A stretch of DNA of 64,000 bases from Tetmemena sp. SeJ-2015 (GCA_027382625.1 JAJKFJ010020827.1:124001-188000), one strand, 5' to 3'; positions 1 to 12,510 are shown, counted from the stretch's first letter. The notes: generated by a model not told the origin, from the sequence alone. Numbers and translations are program-made.

Positions 1-1480
1 GCTACTCATAGTACTAATTTAGCAATCTCTTGAAGTTATTTACCGCCTTTCCATACTTCTGGCTAATCTCCTATTCAAACTTGATTCTCTGCTTCACATA
101 TTTCTCTCTGTCCTGATAAGATTGCTACTTCCTGCTCTTCAAAGAAATCAAAGGTGCGTACAGTTTGAGATCATAGACTATTTTTTTGAGAATGAGCAAT
201 TTCTACAATTGCTTAGCCTTTTTCTACACTATTTTGTGTTTCTCTTTGAGGTTTACAAGTAGGACCTGCGCTTTTTCATCGACATCAGGATGGTTCATAG
301 TTTAAGAGGAGTTAAGGGAGAGGCTTTGCTATCTTTGGTGATGCTTCAAGAGTTACTGGTTCGTCGATAGCCTTTACTCTTACTTTATCTTATTGACTAC
401 TAAGTGAATGCTCTTTCCGAACTGTTGCTCTATCTAGGCATTAAAAAGCAAATTGTTTTATGAATGAAAAATTAAATTAATCTCAAAGAGCTTGAGAAAG
501 GTGTCTAGAGTTATCTTGGAGTCTAGCTTTAATTCTTTGCCAGAGCCGAGAGCAACCAATCTTTGCAGGGATTTTACATTCTAGCTCAGACCAACCGAAA
601 CCAAATTTTTGATAAGGTCACTTAAGAAAAGATAGCCTTTTCCCTAATTATCCCAGAGCCGAAACAGCTCTCCCATAAATTAGAAAAATGACCCTTGCTA
701 GTTAGTAAAAATCAACTTTATCAATTGAATTAAAGATAGTTGCCTTCATTCGAATTTGTACTTGCATGTCTTTAATTGGCCAGCATTTACTGTTTAGTTT
801 GCATACCAAAAGCAATCTTCCTTTACTTTGCTACTTCTCTTTTCAATCCTATAGATCCTCCTTATACCATTTACAGACTATCTAACTCATTCAAATTTTT
901 CACCCTCTCCTCATGCATCAGCAGCCGCTCCATAAAGTCTTCTTACTTTTCTAGATCATCAGGACTAGAAAATTATTGAACCAAACAAATATATATCTTT
1001 TCTTACTTAATATCTTGATGAGAATATTCTCGATAAGCTTGCGACATCCGATTGATGGATTCGCACTGATCCTGAAATGCCTTTTTCAAGTCCTTCCTGT
1101 AATCTTCATTCTTGATTTTAGATATCGTATTTAACATCCTGTGTTTGCTGGTCAGTCTATAACAATTTTGATAAGACAACTACAGCTCATCCATAATTTT
1201 AACAAAACACCTCAGTACTTTAATTCAACTTACTTCTTCTGATTATTCTTGAGTTCTTAAAGGAATTAGTTATTCTACTCGTCTGTGTTGTTGGCATTAA
1301 GTTTTTACTAGTCTTTTATCATCTACTCAAAGGACTCTTTTCTCAATCTCTCATCTTCTAACTTCAGCTGTTCTCTTTCTTACTCTTTTACTAATTATCG
1401 CTGAGCTGCTTTTTGAATATAGGACTGGTAGTAATTCTCCTCACAGTCATAAATATTAAAAAATTCAAAGCCACTTAGCT
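1..1480 (-). CDS. Coiled-coil protein, C-terminus beyond left edge
   Basis: I do not recognise a family. Read on the minus strand with UAR as Gln, the stretch is rich in Lys, Glu, Gln and Arg with heptad-like spacing, for example YDCEENYYQSYIQKAAQ near 1440 and KNEDYRKDLKKAFQDQ near 1090. Further charged segments follow to base 1. The frame changes at short GT-AG introns (one with acceptor near 965) and possibly at homopolymer indels. No convincing start ATG is visible. The N-terminus may lie between 1480 and the divergent SWIB gene at 1675, which would leave a very short shared promoter. The product is cut by the window edge, so its length is unknown. A structural or cytoskeletal role is only a guess from composition. 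Confidence 0.6.
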
Positions 1481-1674
1481 TTGATCAAACTGAAAATTGG
1501 ATTATTGTAAGGTTAGGAGCCAATTTTTAAAGATTAATCTTTAAAATAAATCCTGAAATCCTTAAATAATTCGCCTTTCACAATAAGTGGTTTGTGAAAA
1601 GAATATCAATCGATCTTTGTAGTAATTAATTATCCAAAGATTGCTTTGAATATCAAGTAATATTATTCTGAAAA

Positions 1675-2549
1675 ATGCAGAACCCCGAATAAAACGGACA
1701 GCTAGTGCCTAAATATCTAGGAGCAGGAGGAAATTTCCATCAACTATCCTCTGGCCACTATGCACCCTTAGATGCTGCGCCATCAAACTACAGAGATGTG
1801 AGATTCAGCCACCCTACAGCATTTACCACAACCAAGTATCTAATCAATGACGAGTTTGCTGAAGTCTTAGGCCTGAATGAACCAGTAACAAGGAAGCAAG
1901 TCTAAAATGCATTCATCAACTATGCCATCAATCACGATTTTGTGGACCTCAAATCGCACCATTACCTCATTTACAGGAATACGAGGCTGAAAAGTATGCT
2001 TGGTGCTGATACATCCATCCTAAGAATCTTTTTAAGTACTTGCGCAAGATGCTAGTGCCAATTCAAAGGCCACTCACAGATGCAGATGTTGAGAAAATTA
2101 GAATCAAGAGCTAAATGAAGAGAGCAGAGTTGAGGATGAGAAAAAATATGCAGACTCAAAATCAACATGGAAGTGCGGATGGATAAGGGAAACAAGCAAA
2201 CTATCAAAAGCCTAAATACGCACTAGGAAGCTGTATCAGTGAACAGCAGATGGAACTCAAGAAAGAAGTGGAGTAAGCAGAGCTAGAAGGTGGAATGTAT
2301 GGAACTATCAAACTTGACCTGAATCCAAGAAGTCTCAGCCAAAGCAGTCAAGGAAGTCAAAGTGGAAAGAGAGGAAGGAGTAGTCAGCGTAGTAGTTAAC
2401 AAAATTAAAGAAATGCTCTTGCAAGTATGGGAGGTGGAGCAAGAAAGCAGTTACCTCCTTCGAGGAACGACGGGGAGGATTTATCAATAGATGACCTCAT
2501 AAATGGAGAAGACTTAGACAAGGACTACTCTGCTCTCTTCAAGTCGTGA
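1675..2549 (+). CDS. SWIB/MDM2-domain protein
   Basis: About 290 residues starting with ATG at 1675 and ending in TGA at 2547-2549. The SWIB fold is visible from about residue 55 to 130: LINDEFAEVLGLNEPVTRKQ, then AFINYAINHDFVD, then LKSMLGADTSILRIF and KYLRKMLVP. These follow the family pattern of helix, L-G-x-x-x-x-x-R, K-x-L-W-x-Y-I-like helix and the closing K-x-L motif. SWIB domains occur in chromatin-remodelling subunits (BAF60/Rsc6 type), so a nuclear role is likely. The C-terminal 150 residues are charged, Gln/Ser-rich and end in an acidic seg­ment. The frame breaks inside the domain at a five-T run (2029-2033), where one base more or two fewer restore it. This is most easily a sequence error. 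The 3' end overlaps the convergent neighbour by about 11 nt. Confidence 0.8.
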
Positions 2550-4101
2550 GACAAGATATTTATTTATTAAAAACTTTTTCGCACCTTTTATCTTTATAAC
2601 TATAAATGAATTATTTTTTGGTGAGTACTGGCGCATTTTAGAGAGACTCAAAGACTTTTATTGGTTCCACTTCTTTATATTTTCATTTCTCATGCTGAAC
2701 CTCTTCATGGACTCTGGTTACTTTATCTTCCCGTTATTGTAATTAATTCTAAAGTCATAATCTGAAATTTAATTAAGCCCGAGAACATCCTAATCTGTAA
2801 TTTTTTATATAATCAGATCCTTAACTTCATCATTTATAGCAGTCTATTTACTGGTCAGGTACTGATTATTGCTGTGATCTTGATTGAAATTCATTTTCTC
2901 AAATAGTGGAAGTTTGACTGTGCCGCCCACTCGAGAGTTCAAAGTATATCTATTGGTCTTGAAATGCACATCAAGCTTATCTGAGTATATGGTGGAGTAG
3001 TTATTTTTGAAGTTTGAGTTTCTGCTCTAAATTTCAAAGAGAGCTGATGTCGAGACCTGATTATTATTTATAAAACTGTCTTGAGAGGTCTTTCTGTAAT
3101 TAACTCGATCAGTGACATAGTCTAAAGAAGGATTGGTTTCGAGTTGTGAGTGAAGCTTATCCTTATCTAGGCAGATCAACCTACTCAGATTTTATCTATG
3201 ACTTCTGAACTTTAATTCTCTCTAAGGCTTATTCTGTTTCTGGCTGTTGGTACTTGGATATTGTATTTAGGTATTGATGGTTTGGAATCTTCTATGTTTT
3301 TTGCTAGCGTCTTCAATCTTTAATTGATCACGATTATCACTAAGATCTATCATTTGAGTCTGATAAAAGTCTTAATACTTTGTTCCTCCTGAACTATCTA
3401 GCTTAAATTAGGATGCTTTTGTCTATTAAAATGAGACTAAGAAATAATATTTACCAAGTTGAAATCTCTGTCTATTGTTTGGTCTACTTTCTTTTCTATT
3501 GAGGTAATTTTCTGCTCTAGCTATTGATAGGAGCTCAAGGGAAATTTGGACTTCTTAATGCTCTATAAGTATTTCATTTAAGAATGTAACCTACTTCGAG
3601 ATAGTTTGGGTCTTAGAATTTCTGAATGATCTCTTCAAGTTTCTTAGTTCTGAGAGTGGTTTATCGGTTCTAGAGTGGTTAGAATTACTTGTAGATTAAT
3701 TCAACAATAAAATGTGAGATATTTTCATCTTCATTGAACAAACTGTAAACTCTTTTGGGTCCATCACCCTCCTCAAGAATAGAGCTAGAGACCTTGATGC
3801 TTAGTTTTCTTGACGCCGTCTAAAGTTGATCTATTGATTCCTCCTCTTCTTTCTTTTCCATGAATCAACTTTTCTGAGCCTTGCTTTGTCTTTTGCGACT
3901 CAGGTTTTCCAATTTAGCTGCTCATCTATCAAACTTCATTAAAAGAAATTGAGATAATGAGTGTTATTGCAGTTTTCGTTTTGGATTATAGCAACTTACT
4001 TGCTTTTTGTCTCTAATGGTTTTAAAGAGCTCCTCTGCTTTTTGCCTGTTGAGGAAATCTGAAAGACTCATATTCATGAGATGCTGCTGACTCTTAGACA
4101 T
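2539..4101 (-). CDS. Hypothetical charged protein with in-frame UGA codons
   Basis: Start ATG at 4099-4101 (MSKSQQHLMNMSLSDFLN). A 66-nt GT-AG intron follows residue 37 and the frame continues FDRWAAKLENLSRKRQ, where the W is UGA at 3922-3924. A second UGA at 3865-3867 gives SWFMEKKEEEE. Both lie between clearly coding stretches, so they act as sense codons. Later segments include EEGDGPKRVYSLFNEDE and TKKLEEIIQKFQDPNYLEVG. Another intron lies near 3435-3465. The most likely terminator is UGA at 2539-2541, overlapping the end of the SWIB gene. I recognise no family. The protein is largely charged and Ser/Gln-rich with short helical patches; function unknown. Confidence 0.6.
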
Positions 4102-4399
4102 TTCAAAACTGCTCTAATATAATTTACAAATTATTAAATCTATCCATCTACAAAATATCAATTGTCCCCAATTCGTTTTTAAAAGACTAGTGACAAGGAA
4201 TCTGTGAGATTTTAGGTTTTTAATTTGTAATTAGTGATGATGATAAGAAGGTTTGATGATTTTGTTTTTACTTTCATAATATTCTTTAACTCAAATATCA
4301 TACTTTTCATAATTCAAAATTGAACCCTCCACCTAGGAACGGTTATCACATTAATTTAAACGAGATTTAATAAACTTCTCAAACAAAAAAGAGCAATAA

Positions 4400-6857
4400 T
4401 CAGATCCTTAGTATTATAAGATAAAGGAAAAATTAAATAGGTTAAAATAAAGTATTATGATGAGACTCTCCTCCAATTTTTGGTCTCTAAATATGCGGTA
4501 TTTTGCTTTACTTCATCATGGAATGAATTACTTGCTGTTGCTATCTTTGCTGGTTCTAAAAGCTCTGATAAAAGGATTTTTGGTTGTAGGCAGAGGAATT
4601 TAGTGACTAATTGTTACTGGTTTAAAGTGGTGACTAGAAATCATGATTTAATTTAATAACAAAGAGTATGAATGATTAAAATTTTAAAAGATGATTGACT
4701 TAAGAAATCGCAGAGAGACCTATCTTAGGCAAGGAAATATTTTAACTACTCTTCATTACACTCAAGCCATTGTTTATTGAATCGTGCTTACTCGTCTGTA
4801 AATTTGAGGAGACTAAGTTCTATTACTTCAAAGGATCAAGCACTTGCACCTGATTTAGAGACTGAAAAGGCCTTTAGACTTACTGATTCCTAGAGCTTTG
4901 AATATTGAAGAAGCTTTGGCTAATCCTTAAGGAATAAAAAAGTTCTTTTAAGTAAGAATGATAAAGTTTTACCTTGACTATCTTTTAAATTTCTAGATTT
5001 CAAGGGCATCTGCTCATCCTTTACACTAATTAGCTTCTTGAGGTGTTCTCTGAATCTCTTGTAGTGCTTAGATTAACTTTCATCTTCTTTCTGTTCGAAG
5101 CAGGGCGTCTCTACTTGTAATTCCAATTATTGAGCTATACTCTCACTTAGTGGTTGCTGTTTCAAAGTTTACTCTTCCTTGCCTTTCAATTAATGCTAGG
5201 CTTCTCTCTTGTCAAGTTACTTCTTAATCTTAGATGGAGTGATGTCATCTCTTGTGCTCATCAGTTATTAAACTGGGCTTTGAAATATATCTGCGGCTCT
5301 TTGCATTTGATGTCTTCCTGAGGGATTCTAAGGCTTTGAGAAACTTTGGCTCACCTACTAAGAGGCTTTGGCATGCTGATCAAAGCTCTTAGAAGGGGAA
5401 ATCTAAAAGCAATTAAAACTTCATTCAAAGGATTTAAAGATGAGAGGTAAATCTCTACAAATTCCTGTAGAGTCTTCGGCTCTTAAAGTCTTTGTTATAG
5501 GTTTTTAGAAGTGTCCAAATTCTAACTAGCTTGACTGAGATTCTGTGCGAAAGAGAAGGCAGTGCTGTTGTCATGAGGGAGTGCAACTAACGATTAGGCT
5601 TTAGTCAACTCAACCTTAGTTGACTGTTTTCTATGTGTGAGGTGCCCTCCAGCTGCTTTTTAGTTTATCAATTAGGGCTCCTGATAGCGTTGCTTTACAT
5701 TCTATGATATTTGGTTCTCCCTAAATACTATACTATATAAGCTTATAAAACAAAAAATTTTATCAACCCTTCTCTTATTGAAGTTCAAAACTAGTTCTTG
5801 CCTGATGATTTATTTAAGCTGCTTATGTTTCTCACCTTTCACTGGATCCTAAAAGGGCTTAGAGGTGATAGCCTATGTATCCTTGTCATGCTCTGATGTC
5901 TCATAGTGCTTTTAAGAAAGGAGAGGCAGCTATTACTTGACTCCTGTGTTGATCGGTGATTGATTGTGCTTTATATTTTAAGATTGTGAAAGTAGCTCAG
6001 CTGTTTTCTAATTCAAATTTTGTTCAAGCTCTCTGTAGTCATTAGGTTCGCTACTAATCTAGTTAATTTACTAGATATTTAGAAACCTCCTCGACTTTGA
6101 TTAAATATTCTTCTTTATTTACTCCTATAGACTCTATATCTATTGGTCCTGACTCTTCTTCTTGAGATTATAGGTGGATTTATTTAGCAGACTTTGTTGA
6201 ATTTCCCTGGCCTTCGACTCCAAAACTTACTTACTCTGCTATTCTACAGCGAATGTAATCAGGCCAGCTTTATTTTTCTCAAAGATGGGAGTCTTAATTT
6301 ATCCTCTTTCTACTTTGTGAGGATCCTCTTCTTTCTTCACAGAGAGCTAGCGGAGAATCCCCTTCACTTGAGATAAATTTTGAGAACTTTATGCCTTTGA
6401 GATTGGCGGCATTTTACTTTAAAGTTGGAAATTCTCGCTCACAACCTCTTTAATTAGGAATGTAGAAAATTAACTTCATCATAATATTTGCAACAACCTT
6501 AGTTTGGTGCTTATCTGAGCTTTACTATATTGGGTTGAGCAGCTGAATTTCACTTCTACCCTTTTATATCATTGAAACGGTTGTGTTTAATGGACTTTCT
6601 CCTCCCTGCCCCTGATAAGGCATCTATGTGCCCATGCCGTTCTTTCTAGAACTCCCTTGGCTTAATTTCTAACTCGAAGGATGGAGGACCATTTTACTGT
6701 CCATGCGCATATTCGTAGGACTCATCGAGTTACTTCTGTCTCCCAGCTTTATAGGGTTGGCTAAATTTTCTCCAATGGAGTTAGGCCCTTGCTTGTTCAT
6801 AAAACTCGTTCTTCCTTTAAACCTGTCCTTGAAATCGACCATACTATTTGTACACAA
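4400..6857 (-). CDS. Large low-complexity protein, Ser/Gln-rich
   Basis: Starts at ATG 6855-6857 (MCTNSMVDFKDRFKGRTSFM) and reads in one frame for more than 350 codons through UAR codons. Composition is Ser, Gln, Asn and charged residues with many short motifs, for example LTHRKQSTKVELTKAQ and DDITPSKIKKQLDKREAQ, and a Gln-rich end (NQQRQQQVIHSMMKQ). A 17-nt GT-AG intron at 5403-5419 is needed to join LNE to ISPSKSFDQ. A longer intron lies near 4930-4980. Terminal UGA is placed at 4400-4402, with moderate certainty because no other codon ends genes here. No domain is recognised. It may be a disordered regulatory or scaffold protein; nothing in the neighbours indicates its job. Confidence 0.55.
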
Positions 6858-7385
6858 AATATTATAGCTCTACTATAATTATAATGGATATTGAAGATTG
6901 TGTGTGTGAGAGAATGAGATATAAGTGAATCAGATAAGTATTTCTTGTAATAAATCTTCTATCCTCACCCCTATAATTTTCAATTGTTTGAATGTTAGTT
7001 TTAAAGTGGAAAAATTATAAATTACAATATATGCATCTATAATAAGTGTTAGTAATTCACAATAATCAGCTTTAACCCCTAGATATATAGATTACTAGAG
7101 TGTCTCCTATCCGCAATTCTAAGTCCACGTATCTGTCATAGTAGGCCCAAACGTTTTACCTCATTTACCAAACCAAGTTCCTCTTCTATTAGACCTTTTT
7201 ACTTCCCTGCTTATTTTGTATCCTTTACTATAAGGTTTATACCTAGGTATTGATTAAACAATCAAAGAACTTATAAAGTAAATGTTGATTGAAAAGGCTA
7301 CCTGCTCTCAAAGCTTGGCATTATATTTTGCAAATAAGGCCATCGATTCCAGCACATTCATACTTTTTAATTTGAAAAATAGAGC
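6858..7385. other. AT-rich intergenic stretch
   Basis: Lies upstream of the minus-strand gene starting at 6857 and downstream of the Asn/Gln-rich gene ending at 7386. I see no convincing coding frame, RNA gene or repeat. It presumably holds the promoter of the leftward gene, but no motif can be named. Confidence 0.5.
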
Positions 7386-10246
7386 TCAGATAATCGAAAT
7401 TTAGCATTTCCTGCTTCCTTTAAAAGTATTTGAAAACTTTTGATAAAAAGATAGATAAATTTAAGAAAGTATTTACTGTCATACCATTCAACAACTGCAT
7501 CTTCCAGTTCACATATACGACTCATATCACAGTAGATCTTTTGAGCTTTATCTTTAGATGCCCTCTACTTTATATCTTTGTCATAGGTGAGTACATTTTC
7601 CTTGGGAGGAGTTGTGAAATCGCAATCAAGCCATTCTATACTGTCCACATCTATCAGCCCCTGTAAGCAATAGACAATTTAGATAAGATCATTCATTATA
7701 GAGGTTGATGGCTATTTCTATAGTATCCTTAGCACAGATCTAAGTGATTGGCTGAACATAGGGCCGATTCATTATATCCTGCAAATCTTAGCTGAAGTTA
7801 TAGAGCTTCTGCTAAGACATTTGCTCTTGTTCATCCTTGTGGATCCAGACTACCCTTTCAGAATTGGCCTTTACCACATCAAGTTTAAAGTCTGCATAAA
7901 ACGTCTGCTTTGAATTATCTTAGCTACTTTTGTACTTGAAAGAATAGCTTACTCTCATGCATTTATTCATTATCTTATTTAGGTTGAGTACTTCGCAGAC
8001 TATTATTCTATCTACTCTTACGCCTTTCTGCCCGCAGAAATGTATCAGGGAAGAATTTGTGTAGGACTTTTTGAAGAGCAGATATTCATAGTTTTTCATC
8101 ACAAAGTTGCATTCAACTTGCTTGAAATATTCATCCATCGCTTCCAATACTGAGTGATGCCAGGATGGAGTCAGACATAAGTACTTACGAAAGTTTTGCA
8201 TGTCGTAAAGGAGAATCATCATTACGATTTCAGTTTCAAGAGGGCAGTTTCCTCCACCAAATTGAATGTACCTTTAGATAGGGTGATACTTATTCTAGGA
8301 CAAGTTGGAGCTATTCTACCTATTTGTAGGATTTATTAGTTAGTCATGCATGAACTAAGCGTTGGGCCCTTTTATCTTTATCTTGTAAGGAGGAAGATTA
8401 GAATCTCTATTTGGAGTGACGGGACTCGTACCTTGATAATTTCCATTTGATAATTACGAATGCTAGTTAGTTAGCTTAGGGGTATTGTATTAGTCCTTCA
8501 GTGCTTACAGATCATAGAATATTTATTGATACTGCTCACTGACATTCCCTTGGTTTGGAAGCTAAGTCTCGTAAAACTAAAGATTGTTTCTATTAGACTG
8601 AGAAAATTGGCTTTATTATTGTGATCCAAGCATTTTGGCTCTTTCATAGTTCTAGATGATCTAGTTTTGTAAATCTTAGTCGTGAACTTGATCCGGGTAT
8701 ATCTAGTTTCCACTAAACTTATTGTACTGACCTAACTAGGTCGAGGAGTCTTAATTATAGTGAAAGCTATTACTCAAGACCTAAGAATCATTTGGCTTTC
8801 TCTTGTTAGTGTAAGTTATGACATTAGGTCTACTAGAGTTCCCATTCGCATTTACTCCATTTTGTGCTTGAGTCTTAAAGTTTGAAATTTCTTTCTAGTT
8901 CTAATTGAAATCCTAGTTTTATTGAACGAGCAGTTGAGAAGCACTCAGGCTTAGATCTTGCATTTGCTTGTGGAAGTTTTTCCCATTGAACATTATCTTA
9001 TTGCTTAAATTGTGGCTAGTGACACTATTCAAGTGATCTGAGATTTAAATCTGACCTTGAACGTGAGGTTAAATGCTGAAAGAGTGATAGTTTTAGTTTG
9101 AATCCTATGTCTCTAATAGCTGTATTGCTTATCCATCTTGAGGAGGGAGCTATGTGGATCTAGTTACATCATGCTTGCATTATTAGGGGATTGACTTCTC
9201 TAGAGCTTGTTTGGAATCTGAAGCGATTAATTCAGCAAGCCCTGATGAAAAGTTTAGTTTTGAGATTGCCCAGAGCTATGAAGGCGATGTAGACTAACTT
9301 GGTTTGATATTTTAGAGTGTATCTTTATGTTTCCTTAAGAGTCATTTATGCCTGAGTGTAAGTGAGTGAGGCTTCTCTATGACATCATTAGGCTGTTATT
9401 GAGTTATGATTCTTACTATTGCTTCACAACTCTAGAGGTCATTGCTGAGAAGAGTTACTTCTTGTAGTTTCCTGTGCTATTTTCAATAGCTCCTGAGCCC
9501 TGCTTGAGTTTCTTTGCCCCTTGCTAATGGAAAACTGGTTTCTAATATTCTGGAGTTTTACTGCTCACAACGGAGACGTGTTAACTCTGACTCAGGTTCG
9601 AGTCTTGGCCTCTCGAAACAAAATCGTCGTCATTAGATTGCATCACAAAGTGGGATTGAACTTATGCACCGTTTTAGTTTTAAGCCCTAGCTTCTACGAA
9701 GCTTCTAAGATTAGGGATACTTTAGCTCATCAAGTTTTGGCTTTTGATTCTTGCGTGAGATTGCTGATCCATTTGCTACTGCTTATTTTCATTCAAGAAG
9801 TAATTTTGGTCATTTTAGGACGGGTAGAACCCCTAACTTGTGGTCGTTCCTGGTGGATAATTTTGAGAATTCTGAAAGTTGAATTGCGCATATCTGTTTT
9901 GATCATAGCTTACTTATTAGCTCCCTTGATAGTGTCCTTGCATAAACTAAGAGTTCTGTATTCCATTGTTAAAGTTACCATTACCATTATAGCCATTTAC
10001 TCTTTAATCTTCTTCTCCATGATACTGCTAAGAATATTACTGCTACTGAAGATGGTTGCTGTTATTGCTATTATGTTGCTGTCGTGGATTGTTTCTTAAG
10101 TTAGAGTTAGGGTCTGGGCTTATTTATTACTAATCAGTATACGATCTTTAGTGCTGGCTTTTCTAAGCGCTCAAACCTTTGGCCTCATTTTCAGAAGTGT
10201 GATTATTTTAGTGAGCGAGTGGATTTTGATTGCTATTGGGACTCAT
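7386..10246 (-). CDS. Asn/Gln-rich (prion-like) protein with C-terminal globular region
   Basis: Start ATG at 10244-10246 (MSPNSNQNPLAHQNNHTSEN). Roughly the first 640 residues are dominated by Gln (mostly UAR), Asn and Ser, with runs such as NPRQQHNSNNSNHLQQQQYS. A C-terminal region of about 250 residues looks folded: YIQFGGGNCPLETEIVMMIL, WHHSVLEAMDEYFKQVECNF, FCGQKGVRVDRIIVCEVLN, SERVVWIHKDEQEQ, and LIDVDSIEWLDCDFTTPPKE. I do not recognise that domain. A frame change near 9115-9130 looks like an indel. Near the end a 59-nt GT-AG intron leads to UGA at 7386-7388. The architecture of disordered N/Q region plus folded domain resembles RNA-binding or transcription regulators, but that is inference only. 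The start is divergent from the arrestin gene. Confidence 0.65.
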
Positions 10247-10541
10247 TAAAAAATTCAGCAAAAATAAAATGAAGTAGTTAAAAATGAAGTTGTATCTTCT
10301 TCTTTTTTGTTGGGACTCTGACCAAGTTTTTCTTAATACAGTTGCTTAATTTTGTCGATATAGTTCATTTTATAAATATTATATCGTAATCATGTAAAAC
10401 GCAATTAATTTTTGCCACCATCATCAAATTAGAGAGAGAAGAGTTTAATAAACTGAAGCAAAGATACAAAAGTCTAATTGTAACTAATCTTCTCCTTCGC
10501 ACCAGCAAAGAGTAAAGTTATCATAATAAGAAAATCAAGAG
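10247..10541. promoter_or_regulatory. Divergent intergenic region
   Basis: A 295-bp AT-rich gap separates the start of the leftward Asn/Gln-rich gene from the start of the rightward arrestin-fold gene, so both promoters must lie here. No named motif is visible. Confidence 0.4.
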
Positions 10542-12033
10542 ATGGGAAGTAGCTAAACTAGGATCAGAAATCAAAACGAGGTCAACAAGTCCAAGCCATT
10601 TTACAAGGTCTAAATCAAACCTTAGAAGCTTGTGCATTATCATGGGGAGGATATTACGGGCTAGATTAATTTTTAATTTTTCGCTTATTACATTGATAGA
10701 GATTATTCTTGACTTGTCCAGGGACTATTCAAGACCTGGTTTAATCGTGGCAAACTTGGATGGAAGAGAGTTCTTTGAGTTCATACCCTCAACTCAAAAG
10801 TCTGGTGGCCTTGCTAACTTTCTGGGGAGCTACCACACTCATGGATCCCCACACCATAGAGGACCCTACTCCGCTCATGCTTAAAGGAACCAGCACAAGT
10901 TCCTTAGAGAGCGGGAGGTGCTCGCTTAGTTCACTCATTTGCCCAAAGGAAGGCACATATTTGACTTCTCCTTCAGCTTATCTTCAGCTTCAGGGCCTTA
11001 AGGTGCTTCGTAAGCAGCGTAGGTCGCCCACCGTCGGCCTCCCTCCATAAGTCTTCTCAAAGACTTCAAGGGTCAAGGAATTCTAGATCTGCAAGTCACT
11101 TACAAGCTCGGAGTTGCTCTCTATGACACTTACTCGCATATTGACAAAATTTTCAAGCAAGAGCAAATAGTCTTCGTGAGAGAGACTCCTAAGAAACCCT
11201 CAAGAGTAAATTTTGTAGAGATGGGCCAATCGCAAATATCTTCTTGCTTGGGGCCGCTAACTCTAGGAAGCGGCTCAGGAGGCGTTTGCTCTTTTAAGGT
11301 GAAGAGCGCTCAGGATTCCTACAGAAACGATTAAAGCATAAAAGTATAGGCTAAAATTGACAACAGGAGGTCTAGTAGTAAAATTGGGAAGGTCAAAGTG
11401 TCTCTCGTGAGACATGTGAGGTTGCTCACTGGCACTCATCCTACAAACTCTAGCTACGATACTATCAATAATTAAGAGAATATATAGACCATGTATATGT
11501 GCTTTTTTTCTATCTTGAGCTAAACACTCTTTAAAAAGACTTATGATGGGATAGATCAGAAAGCCATGGATCAAGATTTCAAGCGACTCTATGAGCTAGA
11601 TCTAATACCAGTTTTTCAAAAGGAGAGAGAGGAGGCTCTTGAACTCAAAAGATACTCTTTCGATTAAATCAATAAAGTGAGTCTAATCATTTTTCCCTAA
11701 TTTTAAGATTAAAAAGACATCACAGGTAGAGATCCAAACGCCCTTGAGATTTTGAATTCGTCTTTGAGTCCTTCATCTTATGGAAAGTTGTTCCTTATTC
11801 ATTATGGACTTAGCGTCTCACTTAAGTAGAGCAAGTTATTCTCCAAGCCCACCAGCCTGGAGATCGATTTAAATATTGACAGCTCAGATTTCGATTTCAA
11901 CCCGAGTGAAGTTAAGAAGCGGCTTCTGAAATAGAAACAGGAAGAGGAAATGAGGAGTGGTATAAACTAGGTAAGAAAGTAGTAATAGTAGCCAAGTAGT
12001 AACTCAACTCAGATCTTTGGAGATGGACCTTGA
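10542..12033 (+). CDS. Arrestin-domain protein
   Basis: ATG 10542, terminal TGA 12031-12033, with a 31-nt GT-AG intron at 11677-11707. The arrestin N-domain is recognisable: FYKVQIKPQKLVHYHGEDIT then GQINF, followed by FLREREVLAQFTHLPKGRH and FDFSFSLSSASGP, the usual beta-sandwich path. LKDFKGQGILDLQVTYKLG and VKSAQDSYRNDQSIKVQAKI belong to the second half. The C-domain ends in SSYGKLFLIHYGLSVSLKQS and PTSLEIDLNI, close to the family's S-x-x-G-x-L-x-V-x-Y-x-L pattern. Alpha-arrestins usually act as trafficking adaptors at membranes. The tail is Gln-rich. One frame break at T-runs (about 10668-10682) must be corrected to join the first two strands and looks like a homopolymer error. Confidence 0.8.
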
Positions 12034-12510
12034 GTAAGTTCAAAGTTATAAGATTTAATTTATGCTCACAAAGACAAAATATTATATAAAGATGAAACTA
12101 ATTGAAATTTTAGGTGTAGAGTCATAAAGCTCTCCAAGCTATTATAAAGTTTTTTATTTATCAATACAAGATTAAGAGACTATGTGAATGCGGAAAGTAT
12201 ATTTTCTAATTTAATATTTTTCTTTAAGAGTGAGAAAACTATAAATATTCTAGACTAATGAAAATAGACACCCCTATTCTCCTCCTCCCCCTTATTGGCT
12301 AAGATTGATAATAGCTTTACTAATCCTGATAGTGTTTAATTTATTAAGCTTTGTCTTTTCGATGAAGGTAATAACCACATTAAGACCCTATCTAGTAACA
12401 ATAACAATGAATAAATGATTGTTATTTATTATACTATATCTTACCCTCTTTATCAATCTGTAGCCTAATGAAATTTGTCTTTTTTTAAGTTGAAGAATTA
12501 AATTTGTTTA
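12034..12510 (+). other. Intergenic stretch with a possible small ORF
   Basis: Between the arrestin and ferredoxin genes. An ATG at 12258 opens a frame that, after one base change in a C-run near 12294, reads SFTNPDSVQFIKLCLFDEG and NNHIKTLSSNN. This could be a small protein of about 60-80 residues, but the support is only compositional. The rest is AT-rich and featureless. Confidence 0.25.

Noticed and set aside
2029..2033. T-run in the SWIB gene as a programmed -1 frameshift
   Set aside because: The heptamer is not a canonical slippery sequence, and similar single-base steps occur at homopolymers in other genes, so a sequence error is simpler.
9521..10099. A 192-codon plus-strand open frame, the longest under the standard code
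   Set aside because: It is hydrophobic antisense of the Asn/Gln-rich protein and has no conserved feature.
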